64,000 nt of DNA from Meandrina meandrites (taxonomy: Eukaryota; Cnidaria; Anthozoa; Scleractinia; Meandrinidae). Of this stretch, positions 45,764-58,600 are shown piece after piece. The stretch is from assembly GCA_963693305.1 (NCBI GenBank), contig OY855904.1, positions 48,046,561 through 48,110,560 of the forward strand, read 5' to 3'. Under the pieces are notes generated by a model. The model was given only the letters and a program-made list of their open reading frames with translations, was not told the DNA's origin and did not search any database. Made by a program: the position numbers and the translations under genes. Numbering within the stretch: the stretch's first letter is position 1; each line of letters begins with the position of its first letter.

Positions 45764-46700
45764 GACTGCGATTTTTTTAAGGTTTGTGGATTAAAACCAA
45801 GTTTTACTTCATGATTACGCAATGGTTTAAGAAAGGGATCTTGGTTGCACTCGTTTGATTTTGCCGTGGCATATATAACTGTTTTTCTTACCTTTACAAT
45901 CAACCTTCCCTAAAAAAATCTCTGTTTTAATTTGCTTATTTGCTGTACGCAGGTGGAGAAGCCATTCATTTTGCATTTCTAGCCAAGATCAAAGCAGGAT
46001 TATGACAAACCTGGAATTATAACGTGATAAAGTTTACACGCTGATTTTCCAACGTTACTTGCCCCAGTCCCTACTGGTAAGAGAAATCGGTCACGAGCAT
46101 GATAAAGACAAAAGCTACAACCCCGACAAAAATAGTTGGGAAGGTCAAAAATGAACACCTTGATTTCAACAACATCTAAATAGATCTAATCTATAGGTAC
46201 ACCCAAAGTGTTTATGAGCCCCCCCTTTACCCCATATCAATGATGAAGTAGTAGTGAACATTCGTGATAGACAATGTGCTCTGATTGAAGTCTCTTGGTA
46301 TGCCTCAACATTGAATGAGGAGGGGTAGAGAGAAATAAGAAACCCTCCCAACATTTTTTGACGGGTGTTGTAGATGCGTGTGCTCATGGGAAGGATCATT
46401 TCTTGATTTAGTGCGGCCAAACCGCATCACGTGCGGCACAAGCCCACGGTCACAGCTTGAAACACGCGGCATAATCGAAGCCTTTAAATCATAGTTGTTC
46501 AAAGATGTTTTCCTGCGGTATTTTGAAAAATATCTTGTCCCCATTCGACATTTTTTCATAGTGCTAGGCATGTTCAAAGCAGTTCATCTACCGATACAAA
46601 AACCGCGGTGGCATTTGATTGAGCAATTAATTAAAAAGCCTTTGGAACCAGAGTAGCCCGTGCAACTAAGATCGGGACGCAACCCGAGTCACGATAACGG
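45764..46700. repeat. Dispersed repeat, combined copy of families at 4631 and 12370
   Basis: The left part matches 4631-5110 and the right part (from about 46410) matches 5107-5160 and 12380-12690. This locus therefore shows the order of the full repeat unit (about 940 bp), pieces of which are scattered upstream. Confidence 0.65.
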
Positions 46701-47081
46701 GGCCCTCTTAACGCATCATAAGCTTCTCGAGGAAACACGCAACAACAAAGTAAAACAATAAACATTTAATACAAAAAAAAGATAGCACTAAATATCACTA
46801 TACTTAATTGAACTAATTACTAAATGTTACTAAATGTTAACCACGCTCTAAAATGTTAAAATAAAAAGAAAAATATTAATTACAAAAAAGAATGAAAACT
46901 AACGTTACAGGTTTAAAACAATGTTTTTTTTTTAGTCCGTGTTCTCCTTGCGTTTCTTTGCTGTCCTTGTACTTGAACCCAAAAAGAAACCAATCACACA
47001 CCGAAACCAATCACACACAACATCCAAATATCAATTTCCTACCGCACAACAACGCTCTTCACTTGTTTCACACTACTGGCC

Positions 47082-47220
47082 CCAGTTGTTCGAAGGGTGG
47101 ATAACGCTATCCACCGGATAAATTACTATCCAGTGGATAGTGTAGTTTGTTTTGCCAACACTTATCCAGTGGATAGTGATTTATCCAGTGGATAGCGTTA
47201 TCCACCCTTTGAACAACTGG
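47082..47220. mobile_element. Foldback MITE with TATCCAGTGGATA units
   Basis: Inverted ends CCAGTTGTTCGAAGGGTGGA and TCCACCCTTTGAACAACTGG, with four internal TATCCA(C/G)(C/T)GGATA palindromes. Non-coding. Confidence 0.8.
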
Positions 47221-47326
47221 GACCAGGCCAGTTACCTTCGTTTTTCCGCTTCACCTCGCTATTCCGGACTCCGTTCGTTTCTCCGTCTCAGTCCGTTTTC
47301 TCTGGTTTCACTCCATAAATTCGCCT

Positions 47327-47540
47327 CACTTCGTTATTCCGGACTCCGTTCGTTTCTCCGTCTCAGTCCGTTTCTCTGGTTTACTTCGTAACCGTGAATT
47401 CCTCGCACACCAAGCTTTTTCCCCGACAAACTAGTCTTCGTCGTGAATTTAAGGATAGCTTCTGCTAATGACTTCTCAGCAGTGACAGTGCTTCTTCCAA
47501 CTTTTCAACTGATCTTCTTCGCCACAACGTTCGTTACTGC
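47327..47540. repeat. Direct repeat, copy 1 (copy 2 at 48232-48446)
   Basis: About 214 bp from CACTTCGTTATTCCGGACTC to GTTCGTTACTGC, nearly identical to 48232-48446. A shorter tandem unit (CTCCGTTCGTTTCTCCGTCT) is already duplicated just upstream (47267-47380). Confidence 0.88.
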
Positions 47541-47659
47541 ACACACCGAAAAAAACCTTCTCCCCACTATTTCGCCACAAAACGTTATATATGAAACGCA
47601 AGTGAACCTACAATTAACTACTAATTTACAATAGAGCTGACTTACGATTAACAACTAAT

Positions 47660-47763
47660 TAACAATTAGATTATGAGCTCGAGATTTCTGAGGTGATAGT
47701 TGATGAGGCCGCAGGCCAAATCAACTATCACCTCATAGAAATTGAGAGCGAATAATCTAATTG
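47660..47763. mobile_element. Foldback with GGCCGCAGGCC apex
   Basis: The arms pair through GAGGTGATAGTTGAT / ATCAACTATCACCTC and outer TTAGATTAT / ATAATCTAA. The apex is GAGGCCGCAGGCC. Confidence 0.75.
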
Positions 47764-48231
47764 CTTTGGTAGAATTCTGACTGAAATAAACGCAAATAAT
47801 GGTTTCTAATTATTTTCCTACGCATTATCGAACTTAACGTTTTTACGAAATCGCACGACATTGAATTGTCCTTGGTAAATTTGCAGTTGTTTACGCGCGT
47901 ACACCCGTTTTTCAATAATTTCAAGCTTTTAAAGTCAAGAAACCGCTAATGTCCTTCGTTTAGTCTTCTCGAGAATTTTATTATCAATTTACATTTAAAC
48001 TTCCTTCCAAAACTTCGGAAAAACGATAAAAACGTCGCATTTTGTGGACGACCTTCGGCAACTGCACACTAATGGCTGATAGTGTTCAATAGCTCAGCCA
48101 ATCACATTGCAGCATTTGCATTAGTGTACTAGTAGAATTCTACTAATTTACAATAGGGCCGACTTGCAATTAGCAACTAGCAATAAATTACAATAAAGGT
48201 CCTATAGAATTGATTACGCAACAACTAACAT

Positions 48232-48446
48232 CACTTCGTTATTCCGGACTCCGTTCGTTTCTCCGTCTCATTCCGTTTTCTCTGGTTTACTTCGTAACCG
48301 TGAATTCCTCGCACACCAAGCTTTTTCCCCGACAAACGAGTCTTTGTCGTTAATTTAAGGATAGCTTCTGCTAATGACTTCTCAGCAGTGACAGTGCTTC
48401 TTCCAACTTTTCAACTGATCTTCTTCGCCACAACGTTCGTTACTGC
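48232..48446. repeat. Direct repeat, copy 2
   Basis: Second copy of 47327-47540, ending 54 bp before the assembly gap. The intervening stretch (48447-48500) matches about 920-985. Confidence 0.88.
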
Positions 48447-48500
48447 TCGAGTGCAAATAGCAAACAAGGACAGAAGTAACCTATCCGTGATTATTCATAT

Positions 48501-48700
48501 NNNNNNNNNNNNNNNNNNNNNNNNNNNNNNNNNNNNNNNNNNNNNNNNNNNNNNNNNNNNNNNNNNNNNNNNNNNNNNNNNNNNNNNNNNNNNNNNNNNN
48601 NNNNNNNNNNNNNNNNNNNNNNNNNNNNNNNNNNNNNNNNNNNNNNNNNNNNNNNNNNNNNNNNNNNNNNNNNNNNNNNNNNNNNNNNNNNNNNNNNNNN
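48501..48700. other. Assembly gap (200 N)
   Basis: Exactly 200 unresolved bases, a scaffold-join placeholder length. The repeat to its left suggests assembly difficulty. Confidence 1.
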
Positions 48701-49427
48701 TCAACAATCAAACTACCCCTGTCAAATAGTGATTATCGTTCATTTGAGACATCTATGAATATTGCTGTCAACTGTTCAGCACACAGGTTATGGCCGTGGG
48801 TAGACAAAAACTTACGACTAGACCTGAGTATCAGTACCATGTTATTACAAATTCCATTGCATACAGTGAACTTCAACATTGTGTAACTTTGCATGGTTCT
48901 TTAATCTTATCAATATTCCCATTTTTCTTTGAAATTGTTATTGTTAAGTTTATAAGTGTTCAGTTGCCTTTTGGAGTGCTGACAAATCAAGAAAAAGACA
49001 GGCTACATTGTTTTACAAATGCAGTTGATTAAATAAAGGATACCTTTTAAATTATGCTGAAGTGTGGACAACGTGCTATTGAAAAAACGCAAGGTAACTC
49101 TGTTTTGTAAAAAAAAATTATTGCAACCCAGACAGTCGAGGTAAAGTGTGCCTGATAGCGGGGGTGATGGCTACATGTGTACGAATGTCAGGAATGCTAC
49201 TCATTGAACAACAAAATTGCCTGAATTTTAATAAACCTCAAAACAATAATAATGTAATAGAGGTACAGAAAGGTAATTATACTCCTCCACTCCTCTCTCT
49301 GAAACTGAAGGGAGAGGACAATTGAGCTTTCTGAAACTTTTAAAATCAACTCTTCCTATTGGCATTTCATTTGAAAAATGATTGGTTACTCATCAGTCAA
49401 TGATTTACCAATATACTACACTCGTAA

Positions 49428-49461
<34 letters not shown>

Positions 49462-49926
49462 GTCCCATAAAATAAATTTCTCATAGGAGTATGCCGCAAG
49501 GGTTTATCCCTATTTAAGGCCTAAACCCAAAAAATGACCCCCTATTCAAGGGGAGGAGAAGCGTTGCGTGACAACTCAAATAGCCCCTAACTGCACCACC
49601 AAAGCTCAAATTTTTATAAAATTACTTTGCTAATAAATGAACACATAGTTCACTTTTAACAGACCATTTTCTTCTCTGTTTACCTGGGCGTTTCTTTTTT
49701 GCTGATAGAATTTAGATATGGGAGCATATGGGAGCGTATGCCCCCCCCCCCCCCCAAGGATGACGCACAATGCTATCCGAAGACTGAGGCTAAGACATCC
49801 TCTTTTTTGTCATACTTTTAACAAAGTCTGGTATTACATGTACAATGTAAAGTATTCAAAGATGCCCAGTTACCTACATTCCAATGATACTTTTTCATCC
49901 TTTACACAAAGCATTAATGTCACTTG
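48701..49926. other. Spacer downstream of the integrase gene
   Basis: It holds a 32-G run (49428-49459) and a 15-C run (49741-49755) with GGCCTAAACCC..AATGACCCCC words between. An 80-codon plus-strand frame (48790-49032) is unrecognised. Confidence 0.5.
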
Positions 49927-51854
49927 TTAAGTACTCTGATTAATAAAGGAATGTATGATTTCTAAGGCCATTAGGTAACAGACAATTCCATTGTGAGATT
50001 CACCTCTAAATTCATTGATTGTATTTTGAATGATTTGTAACTGGTCTGCACTCAAGTTCAAGGCTGACTGTGGAACTCTTACACTGTATTCCTCTGCTTG
50101 GGGAACAGGGCCTTCCTCGTCTGTGCCATAGGTGGAATAGTCTCCAGTGGCACCCAATACATCTTGAACAGCAGTGTAGTTTGAATGTTGTAAAGTTACC
50201 ATACCACTTACCCACAACTGCTGAGGGGAAAAGTTTGCTTCAGTTGTTACAGGATGATTGTTCCATTCGGCAGTAAATTCATCAAGGGCCTGATTAATTA
50301 AATCCAGATAAACAAGTTGCAAACAGTATAACTGTACCTCACTAGTAGAGCAAAAGAGACCATTTCTTTTGAGATACAAAAATATGTTGAGGAATCTGGA
50401 AACAACAATTCTATTGACATCCCTCCAAAGTCGTTCAATTCTCTGGTTATGGACCGAAGTACCAGTGATAATGCTCCCACGATTAAGCCCTCTTGTCTGT
50501 AGCATGTATCTCCCAACTTCAAGATTTTCCATCCCTAGGTCACAACGAACCCTAGAAGGTAAGTTATACTTTACAACTGCCTCCTGAAAGCAGTTTAAGA
50601 CGGTTGTTGCTCTGTTGTTGGTTGATGCCCTGAGAAAAACAATAAGGCGCGAGAAACCATCTATGCCTCCATGAATAACTATGCGATAAGGCTCAATCAA
50701 TTTATGATTACCATCAATATGCCTGAAAAAAACAAAAACAAAGCAGAGGTCTATAAATAGATACAAAATAAGATGAGTAGCACTGGAACATACTTATCAC
50801 AGCTCGTTGAATTCAGGTCATTTCCAAGTACCCATTTCACTTTGACAAAGAGTGATGGCCTGGGCCGAGAGTATCCTCACAGGCCTTTATAGGATTATTT
50901 GAGGGGAAAAAATACTTGCAGGTTTTATTCTACAGTTTAGCCTTCCTGGAGCTTGATATTGTTTTATGAACAGAAATGCGTGCTGGACGCTTTCTGCATT
51001 TTGTTCAACACCCCCACCCCCTCCCCTCATCCCCAAAACAACAATGTACTTCGAATCTACTGTACACCACCCCTTATTTAGTGTACGAAAATCTTTCCGC
51101 GAAATGGCATGATAGCTTACCAGAGGGCGTTTGGACATGGAACACTGTAGCTTCGACGTATTATCCTCCTTGCGTCTCTCAGGGTGGTTGTAACCGGATC
51201 TACCCTACGTAGAGAGTGAAGTACACGAATCCTCTGAACTGCAAGCCCGCGTTGTCTCAGTGATCCTTGCACCATTCTCAGGCCTGCTGACGGAGTTACT
51301 TCCCGTACTTGCCTAACTATGTTATCGAGCTCGGTATCTGATACGTTTGAAAATTCTCTTCCAGTGACACGCATACCAAATTCATGTCGTCGACGCCGTA
51401 ACGTCCTATCCGAAACTCCCATAATGCGAGCAATGTCGGTCCATCGAAATCCACAATCTCTGTAGAGTGCATCTAATTGTTCCCGATGTATTGCGAACCG
51501 AGGACGCCCAGGTGAATCGGATTGTTCACGGTCAAGAACTGAACTTTGACAATCATTCTCATCGTCTTCATCCCAAACGACAAAGCATCGTTGCTGAAAA
51601 TGAGCTCTTAGAACAGTTGTTCGGCTGAGCAGTTGGTTTAACTGAGCTATGCAGGTCTGTTGGGATTCTACTTGCCCATACACCTCACGAAAACGGTTAA
51701 TCAACGTAGACAGAGTGCGCTCGTATTCTTCTAATCGCCGAACCAAAAATTCTGAAGTATCACAAGAAGCTGAATCAAACTGTTCTTGCGAACTTTCTAT
51801 CAGCCTTCCCAAGGAGAGGAAAAATTCTTCAAAGTTTGGCAGCCATCGTGCCAT
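49927..51854 (-). CDS. Integrase-core (DDE) transposase-like protein, two exons
   Basis: Exons 51854-51121 (734 nt) and 50722-49927 (796 nt) join in phase 2 (CTC TG|G CAT) to give 509 aa. The donor is GTAAGC and the acceptor TTTTTTTCAG; the intron is 398 bp. Exon 1 has a helical N-terminus and a helix-turn-helix ([20 protein letters not shown], about residues 137-156). Exon 2 opens with the catalytic core: HIDGNHK (D1), RCDLGMEN (D2) and [10 protein letters not shown] (E), a full DDE triad. It resembles the integrase-core proteins found as uncharacterised genes in fish and invertebrates, likely from an IS3/retroviral-integrase-like DNA transposon. No terminal inverted repeats or target duplication were found. 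The intact frame and spliced junction allow either a young element or a domesticated gene. Confidence 0.85.
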
Positions 51855-53490
51855 TTTTTACCTTTGAACGCGCGTAACCTGGATCCTACTTCCTGTGATT
51901 CCAAATACGGACATAGTCCCTTACATCCGGTTGAAGCGCTTGCCAGCTAATCAATTTCCGCTTCCTCTCGATTCGTTTTTTTTTTCGATGTTAATTTTTC
52001 CGCTTCACTGCACTTTCGTGCAAGTCTTATTTTTTCAGAATTCAAATAAAATTTTAAACATAAAACCATTTTTTAATTCGTGTACTCCACAATTCTTTTT
52101 TTTAAGTTAATTTTTCTTTCGTCGACTCATTTTTTTTTAATCTCACCTATTATTTCTATAAGCAAACACCTTTTTGGGGGGAGGCTATTTTTGTCCGCAT
52201 CGAAACGCCATAGAAATGCACGCAAATAAAATCTTTCGTTGAGCTTGTCTTTGTAATTTTTACGGAAACAGATCTTCTTGTTGAAGCATATGATTTCGTG
52301 CTGGTGATGAACAAAATCAGTGAGTGCCAAATATTGTTCTTTGGCCGTTTAAGAATAATTTAAAATAAAGCCTGGGTACCTAAATAAACTAAGAGCTGTC
52401 ATGACGTAATATGATAATCACTGTTTTCTCGGAATTTCGGGAAACCCCCGAGTGTTTCGTACTTTCACTTTCCAAAGCGAACTTCGCTGTGGTAAGTACA
52501 GCTAAGCTTGTATTCTAGCCTCTATCTTAACCAGTTTAGGTTATCTAGACATTTAAAAAGCCACTAATCGACGGTTTAATAATCGCAAACCCCTAGTATT
52601 TGCTGTTAGACACATATCTGTTCGGGTCTGTGATCTCGTCTTCCAACATCAAGAAGACGGAAGGATAAAATCGATAAAATTGTGTAAAATACGTTAGGAA
52701 GTGAACACAAATAGTAAATTCACGGTCTAGGTGTCTTGAAATAAGAATGAAGAATAACAGTAAACCGACCAAGAGCAGTTATTCTTCAGCTGTTTGTTTG
52801 CTTGTGTTCAGAGTAAATCGGTGTCTATGCGGAAACTGTAATGAATTTAATTTATAAGTTCAAACGCAAATTGAAAAAAAAAAAATGAAAAGATTGAAAT
52901 AATTAACAAAGAATTAAGACAGCGCCGGGATGTTAAACTTTAGTAGAAAGGATTTTCTTTAGGTTTAAATATTTCAATTTCAATCTGTATTTTTCTTTGT
53001 CTGCTCGTTGTCTCGCAGGGAAAGTCGCTGAGTGTTTTATTTTACTAGTATTGCTTTTAAGCAGAAGATCGAGAAACCGTGCACGATAATTGTCTATCTT
53101 GTTTCTAATCGTAAGCTGTTCGTAACTGATGACCCTGTAAATACTGTATGCCCGAATTTTGACACTATAAAATTATAGATTTACATAAATCACGTGACTG
53201 ATTTTCGTCAGGATGTGAGCACTTATAGTATCAAGTCACGCGACAAAACCAAGTCACGCCAATGAGAACTTTTGTTGAGTAACGGCATAATCTGCTCAAA
53301 CTTTTTATTCTTGTTATTTTTGCGGGAACAGTTCCCCTCCGTCGATGAACAATGTTGATTTAATTCTGGTGACTCAACAAAAGCGGCGACTGAGTGCAAA
53401 TCACGTTTGGTTTTTAATTTTATAGTTAATTATATATTCCCAAGAATAAGAATATAGTCCAAGAATTGTAACAGTGCCAGTCACAGATCG
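51855..53490. other. Gene-free region upstream of the integrase gene
   Basis: T-rich close to the gene (51970-52140), then AT-rich. No ORF or repeat family was recognised. Presumed to contain the integrase promoter. Confidence 0.5.
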
Positions 53491-53629
53491 GGGAGCGTGG
53501 CCTGCAGAACAGATGGTTTTGCGGAGCAGAGTGCGGAGAACCATTTGAGCGTTTATTTTCCGTCACTCCACTTTCCCGCTTTGGACTCTTCCATTGCGCT
53601 CCACCCTGTTCCCCCCTCTCTTAACCATC

Positions 53630-54903
53630 CTCGGAAACACAGTGCTTCAAAGGGGGACGGGAAGAAAAGAGAGAGACTGGGAACGGGAAAAAAGGAGGGG
53701 GGCGGGAGGAAGGAAAAGGGGAAAGGTGAAGCCATGGGAAGCTTCTCTACCCAAGGCATTTCTTGATCGAACAGTAGACACCATTAGCGAGGTGTAAAAC
53801 AGAAGCGCTCGTCTGACAAGGGAGACTGGCAAGGTTCAATTAGTACCCTTCAAAACTGCACAGCATCTGGAGAAGAAAACACAATCAACAGACTTGGGTG
53901 TGTGAGATTTCAAATCCTCATTTGAATCGTGATGAACGTAACACAACGAACAAGCGCGGCAAAAGCTAAACATTGAGCACAAGAGACAAAACACTTGATC
54001 AAATAAATGCAAGAGGCAAAACCTTTACAACAGAGAATGTCTCTCTTAAGCGCGGTAAAGCAGGCACTAGCAAGGCTAGACAAAGATAAATATGTCATCA
54101 GTGATAAGATCAATATATCTTGCAACAAGATTAATTACAGCCTGGCCCATGGTATCGCAAATGTATAAAATGCAAGTAATCAACATTTTCTCGGAATATT
54201 TCAGACCTTTTCCTTCCAGAGTGAACACCTTGAGAGCTTATAGCATATCTTGCAAATAGAAATGAGCCAAAATAAACCGCATTAGCTAAACTTGTGGCAA
54301 ATAACAGAGCTAGAGATTTCAAACTTAACAAACAGGAAACTGTGCAGACCTATTATAACCTCTAGACATTTGCTAGATCACAGTCTTACGACACTACTCA
54401 AATTATACTGCCTCCAAATGATACAACATAATTATAGTGCCCATCAGAAACAAGTGAGAAGCTAAAATGTCGAAAGACCGAATTAAACACAATGCGGCAA
54501 ATGTGCAAATGTCACGAATCGAACGTACGAGTCGTGTAGGCCTGTCGCCCCCATTATACCATAAACTGAGCGCTAACTGTCAAATTCTTTTGTTTTAAAT
54601 GTGTTGCAACGCGTGTGGCCGTGACACCCGCTAATGTTTACAATGCTAATTCGTCCGTAATTGGAGAGTTCGTTACGACTTCTAAATCAGCATGTGATCG
54701 CTTTTCATTGGCCTCATTTTTAGTTTAATTTAAAATGAGGCCAACAACGGCTTGGCCCTGTGTAGAGAAGCTTCCCATGGCTTCCCCTTTCCCCTTTCCC
54801 CTTCCACCCCCCCCCCCCCCCCACCCACCCACCCCTCCTTTTTTCCCGCTCCCAGTCTCCCTTCCCTTCCCGTCCCCCTTTCAGGCCCTGGGTTTCCGAC
54901 GAT
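53630..54903. repeat. Inverted pair of purine/pyrimidine tracts (53630-53755 and 54760-54903)
   Basis: The left copy is purine-rich (CGGGAAAAAAGGAGGGG, then GAAGCCATGGGAAGCTTCTC). The right copy is its pyrimidine-rich inverse (GAGAAGCTTCCCATGGCTTC..., CCTTTTTTCCCGCTCCCAG), with a 16-C run inside (54807-54822). The 1.0 kb between them holds no recognised gene. They may be the ends of one element of about 1.27 kb. Confidence 0.75.
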
Positions 54904-55111
54904 GTCTCTTAACCGCCTGCTCTTCCTGCAAGGGTTGATTTCTCAATTTTTATTTGTATCTCTATTTGTGTAAATTGTGGCTATTTGAAGAGGTGACCAA
55001 CCTTTTTTCTTTGTTTGCGGACAGAGTGAGGAGGAGGGGCGGGGGGTTGAGGACGAAGCAGAGCTGGGGAAACTGTGACAGCATTCGCCTCCCACCAGTG
55101 TGGATCAGATA

Positions 55112-55167
55112 CAACCTCGTTCCCAGGGTCTCTCTCTCCCCGCCCCTGAGACCCTGGGAACGAGGTT
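55112..55167. mobile_element. Tiny foldback with 10-bp target duplication
   Basis: The inverted arms CAACCTCGTTCCCAGGGTCT and AGACCCTGGGAACGAGGTT are separated by about 15 bp. GGATCAGATA lies on both sides (55102-55111 and 55168-55177). The 9-10 bp duplication fits Mutator-like transposition. Confidence 0.75.
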
Positions 55168-55623
55168 GGATCAGATATCGAACCCTCACCCGGCACACGG
55201 CGTCATATCTTTGTTGAGTTTGTTGTTGGTTCTCGTCCTTGCACCGAGGATTTCTTGTCGGTGTTTCGGTTTTCCTTTCTCTAAAAAAACCAAAAACACT
55301 TCAAAATTCCGACTCGACCGGGTAAACACGTCACCAAAAGCTTCTTTTCTAAATACAACAGTGTTTAAAAGTAATTTGTTAATTTTTTAAGTGGTTATTT
55401 TTGCCCATTGTTACAGTTTTGTTATGTTATTGAGTTACGTTGAATGAAATTTATTATAAGTTCATTTGCTATATTAATACTAAAAGTTTCAAGTTGAAGA
55501 TATAGTAAAAAAACGTTTACACCTTGTACTAAGCGGATACCAAATCTAGTATCACATAATAATGAAGCATAACAAATTGATTCTACTTTAATTTATTACT
55601 ATAGATTACAATAAAAGGACGCC

Positions 55624-58600
55624 ATGAATGACAACGTTAAAGCAGGAGAAGCAGCAAAATACGGAAACCTAGGAAATGTGTTTCATTGTCTTGGTGCATA
55701 TGACAAAGCTAAAGAATATCTAGAGAAAGCACTTGCGATCAGAATTGAAATTGCCGACAAAGCAGGAGAAGCAAGCTGTTACGGAAACCTAGGAACTGTG
55801 TATAGTTCTCTTGGTGAATATAACAAAGCTAAAGAATATCTAGAGAAAGCACTTGCGATCAGAATTGAAATTGGCGATAAAGCAGGAGAAGCAGCAGATT
55901 ACGGAAACCTAGGAACTGTGTATAGTTCTCTTGGTGAATATGACAAAGCTAAAGAATATCTAGAGAAAGCACTTGCGATCAGAATTGAAATTGCCGACAA
56001 AGCAAGCTGTTACGGAAACCTAGGAACTGTGTATAGTTCTCTTGGTGAATATAACAAAGCTAAAGAATATCTAGAGAAAGCACTTGCGATCAGAATTGAA
56101 ATTGGCGATAAAGCAGGAGAAGCAGCAGATTACGGAAACCTAGGAACTGTGTTTCGTCGTCTTGGTGAATATGACAAAGCTAAAGAATATCTAGAGAAAG
56201 CACTTGCGATCAGAATTGAAATTGCCGACAAAGCAGGAGAAGCAAGCTGTTACGGAAACCTAGGAACTGTGTATAGTTCTCTTGGTGACTATAACAAAGC
56301 TAAAGAATATCTAGAGAAAGCACTTGAGATCAGAATTGAAATTGGCGATAAAGCAGGAGAAGCAGCAGATTACGGAAACCTAGGAACGGTGTATATTTAT
56401 CTTGGCGAGTATCACAAAGCTAAAGAATATCTAGAGAAAGCACTTGCGATCAGAATTGAAATTGCCGACAAAGCAGGAGAAGCAAGCTGTTACGGAAACC
56501 TAGGAGCTGTGTATAGTTCTCTTCGTGAATATGACAAAGCTAAAAAATATCTTGAGAAAGCACTTGCGATCAGAATTGAAATTGGCGATAAAGCAGGAGA
56601 AGCAGCAGATTACGGAAACCTAGGAACTGTGTTTCGTCGTCTTGGTGAATATGACAAAGCTAAAGAATATCTAGAGAAAGCACTTGCGATCAGAATTGAA
56701 ATTGCCGACAAAGCAGGAGAAGCAAGCTGTTACGGAAACCTAGGAACTGTGTATAGTTCTCTTGGTGACTATAACAAAGCTAAAGAATATCTAGAGAAAG
56801 CACTTGAGATCAGAATTGAAATTGGCGATAAAGCAGGAGAAGCAGCAGATTACGGAAACCTAGGAACTGTGTTTCGTCGTCTTGGTGAATATGACAAAGC
56901 TAAAGAATATCTAGAGAAAGCACTTGCGATCAGAATTGAAATTGCCGACAAAGCAGGAGAAGCAAGCTGTTACGGAAACCTAGGAACTGTGTTTTGTCGT
57001 CTTGGTGAATATGACAAAGCTAAAGAATATCTAGAGAAAGCACTTGCGATCAGAATTGAAATTGCCGACAAAGCAGGAGAAGCAAGCTGTTACGGAAACC
57101 TAGGAACTGTGTATAGTTCTCTTGGTGACTATAACAAAGCTAAAGAATATCTAGAGAAAGCACTTGAGATCAGAATTGAAATTGGCGATAAAGCAGGAGA
57201 AGCAGCAGATTACGGAAACCTAGGAACGGTGTATATTTATCTTGGCGAGTATCACAAAGCTAAAGAATATCTAGAGAAAGCACTTGCGATCAGAATTGAA
57301 ATTGGCGATAAAGCAGGAGAAGCAGCAGATTACGGAAACCTAGGAACTGTGTATAGTTCTCTTGGTGAATATGACAAAGCTAAACAATATCTAGAGAAAG
57401 CACTTGCGATCAGAATTGAAATTGCCGACAAAGGAGGAGAAGCAGCAGATTACGGAAACCTAGGAACTGTGTATAGTTCTCTTGGTGAATATGACAAAGC
57501 TAAAGAATATCTAGAAAAGGCACTTGCGATCAAAATTGAAATTGTCGACAAAGCAGGAGAAGCAAGCTGTTACGGAAACCTAGGAACTTTGTATTGTTCT
57601 CTTGGTGAATATGACAAAGCTAAAGAATATCTAGAGAAAGCACTTGCGATCAGAATTGAAATTGGCGATAAAGCAGGAGAAGCAGCAGATTACAGAAACC
57701 TAGGAGCTGTGTTTCTTAGTCTTGGTGACTATGACAAAGCTGAAGAATGTTACAAAAAGGCCCAAATAATTGCAACAGATATTGGAGACAGAGCAGGAGA
57801 GGGATCATGGCATGGACACTTAGGAAAATTGATTCATTCTCGTGGTGATCATGTCATGGCTGAACGTCATCTGGAGAAGGCACTCTCTATTCATCAAGAT
57901 ATTGGACAAGCTGAGGAAGAGTTTCAGTGTTATTGTAGCCTCACATTAGTGATGTTATCCCAAAGAAAGATCCAGGAAGCGTTTCGCTACTTGCATCTGA
58001 GTATTAACAAAAGCGAAGATTTGCGCGGTTTTCTGAGAGACAATGATCATTTTAAGATAGCTTTTTCAGACGTCCACGATTTCCCCTATCGACTTCTTAG
58101 TGCCTTGTTTTGTTCTTCTGGGAATCCGAACTATGCTCTTTATGTCCTAGAGCTTGCACGGGCTAGAGCACTAGCAGACTTGATGGCAACTCAGTACTCT
58201 GTTAAAATGCAAATCTCAGCTGACCCACAATCGTGGATTGGTATTGAAAATATTATGAAGAAAGAAAGTGGCAATGTTTGTCTTTACATTTCTTATGATG
58301 CTCAAAATGTGTTTTTATGGATCCTCAAATCAAGCGGCCTCATTTCTTTTCGAAGAATTTCTGTAAATGAAACCATCACTGGCGCAAGATTAGTTTCGAG
58401 TTTGAAAGATTTTTTGGATAAAAGCTTCCGCGGGTTTGGTGTTTTATCCCAGGACTGTGAAGATCGATCTTTAAACGGCATTGAACCGAGACCGATGTTT
58501 TCCCAGGAAAAGATTCTCACAGATATTCGCCTTGTAGAGGATTATGATGACGACATTCAAGATCCTGAACCAAGTCTTCCTTTATTATACAAAATGATTA

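Noticed and set aside
47082..47220. CRISPR-like array of TATCCAGTGGATA repeats
   Set aside because: The units are palindromes arranged as a foldback with inverted ends in a eukaryotic genome; there are no regular spacers.
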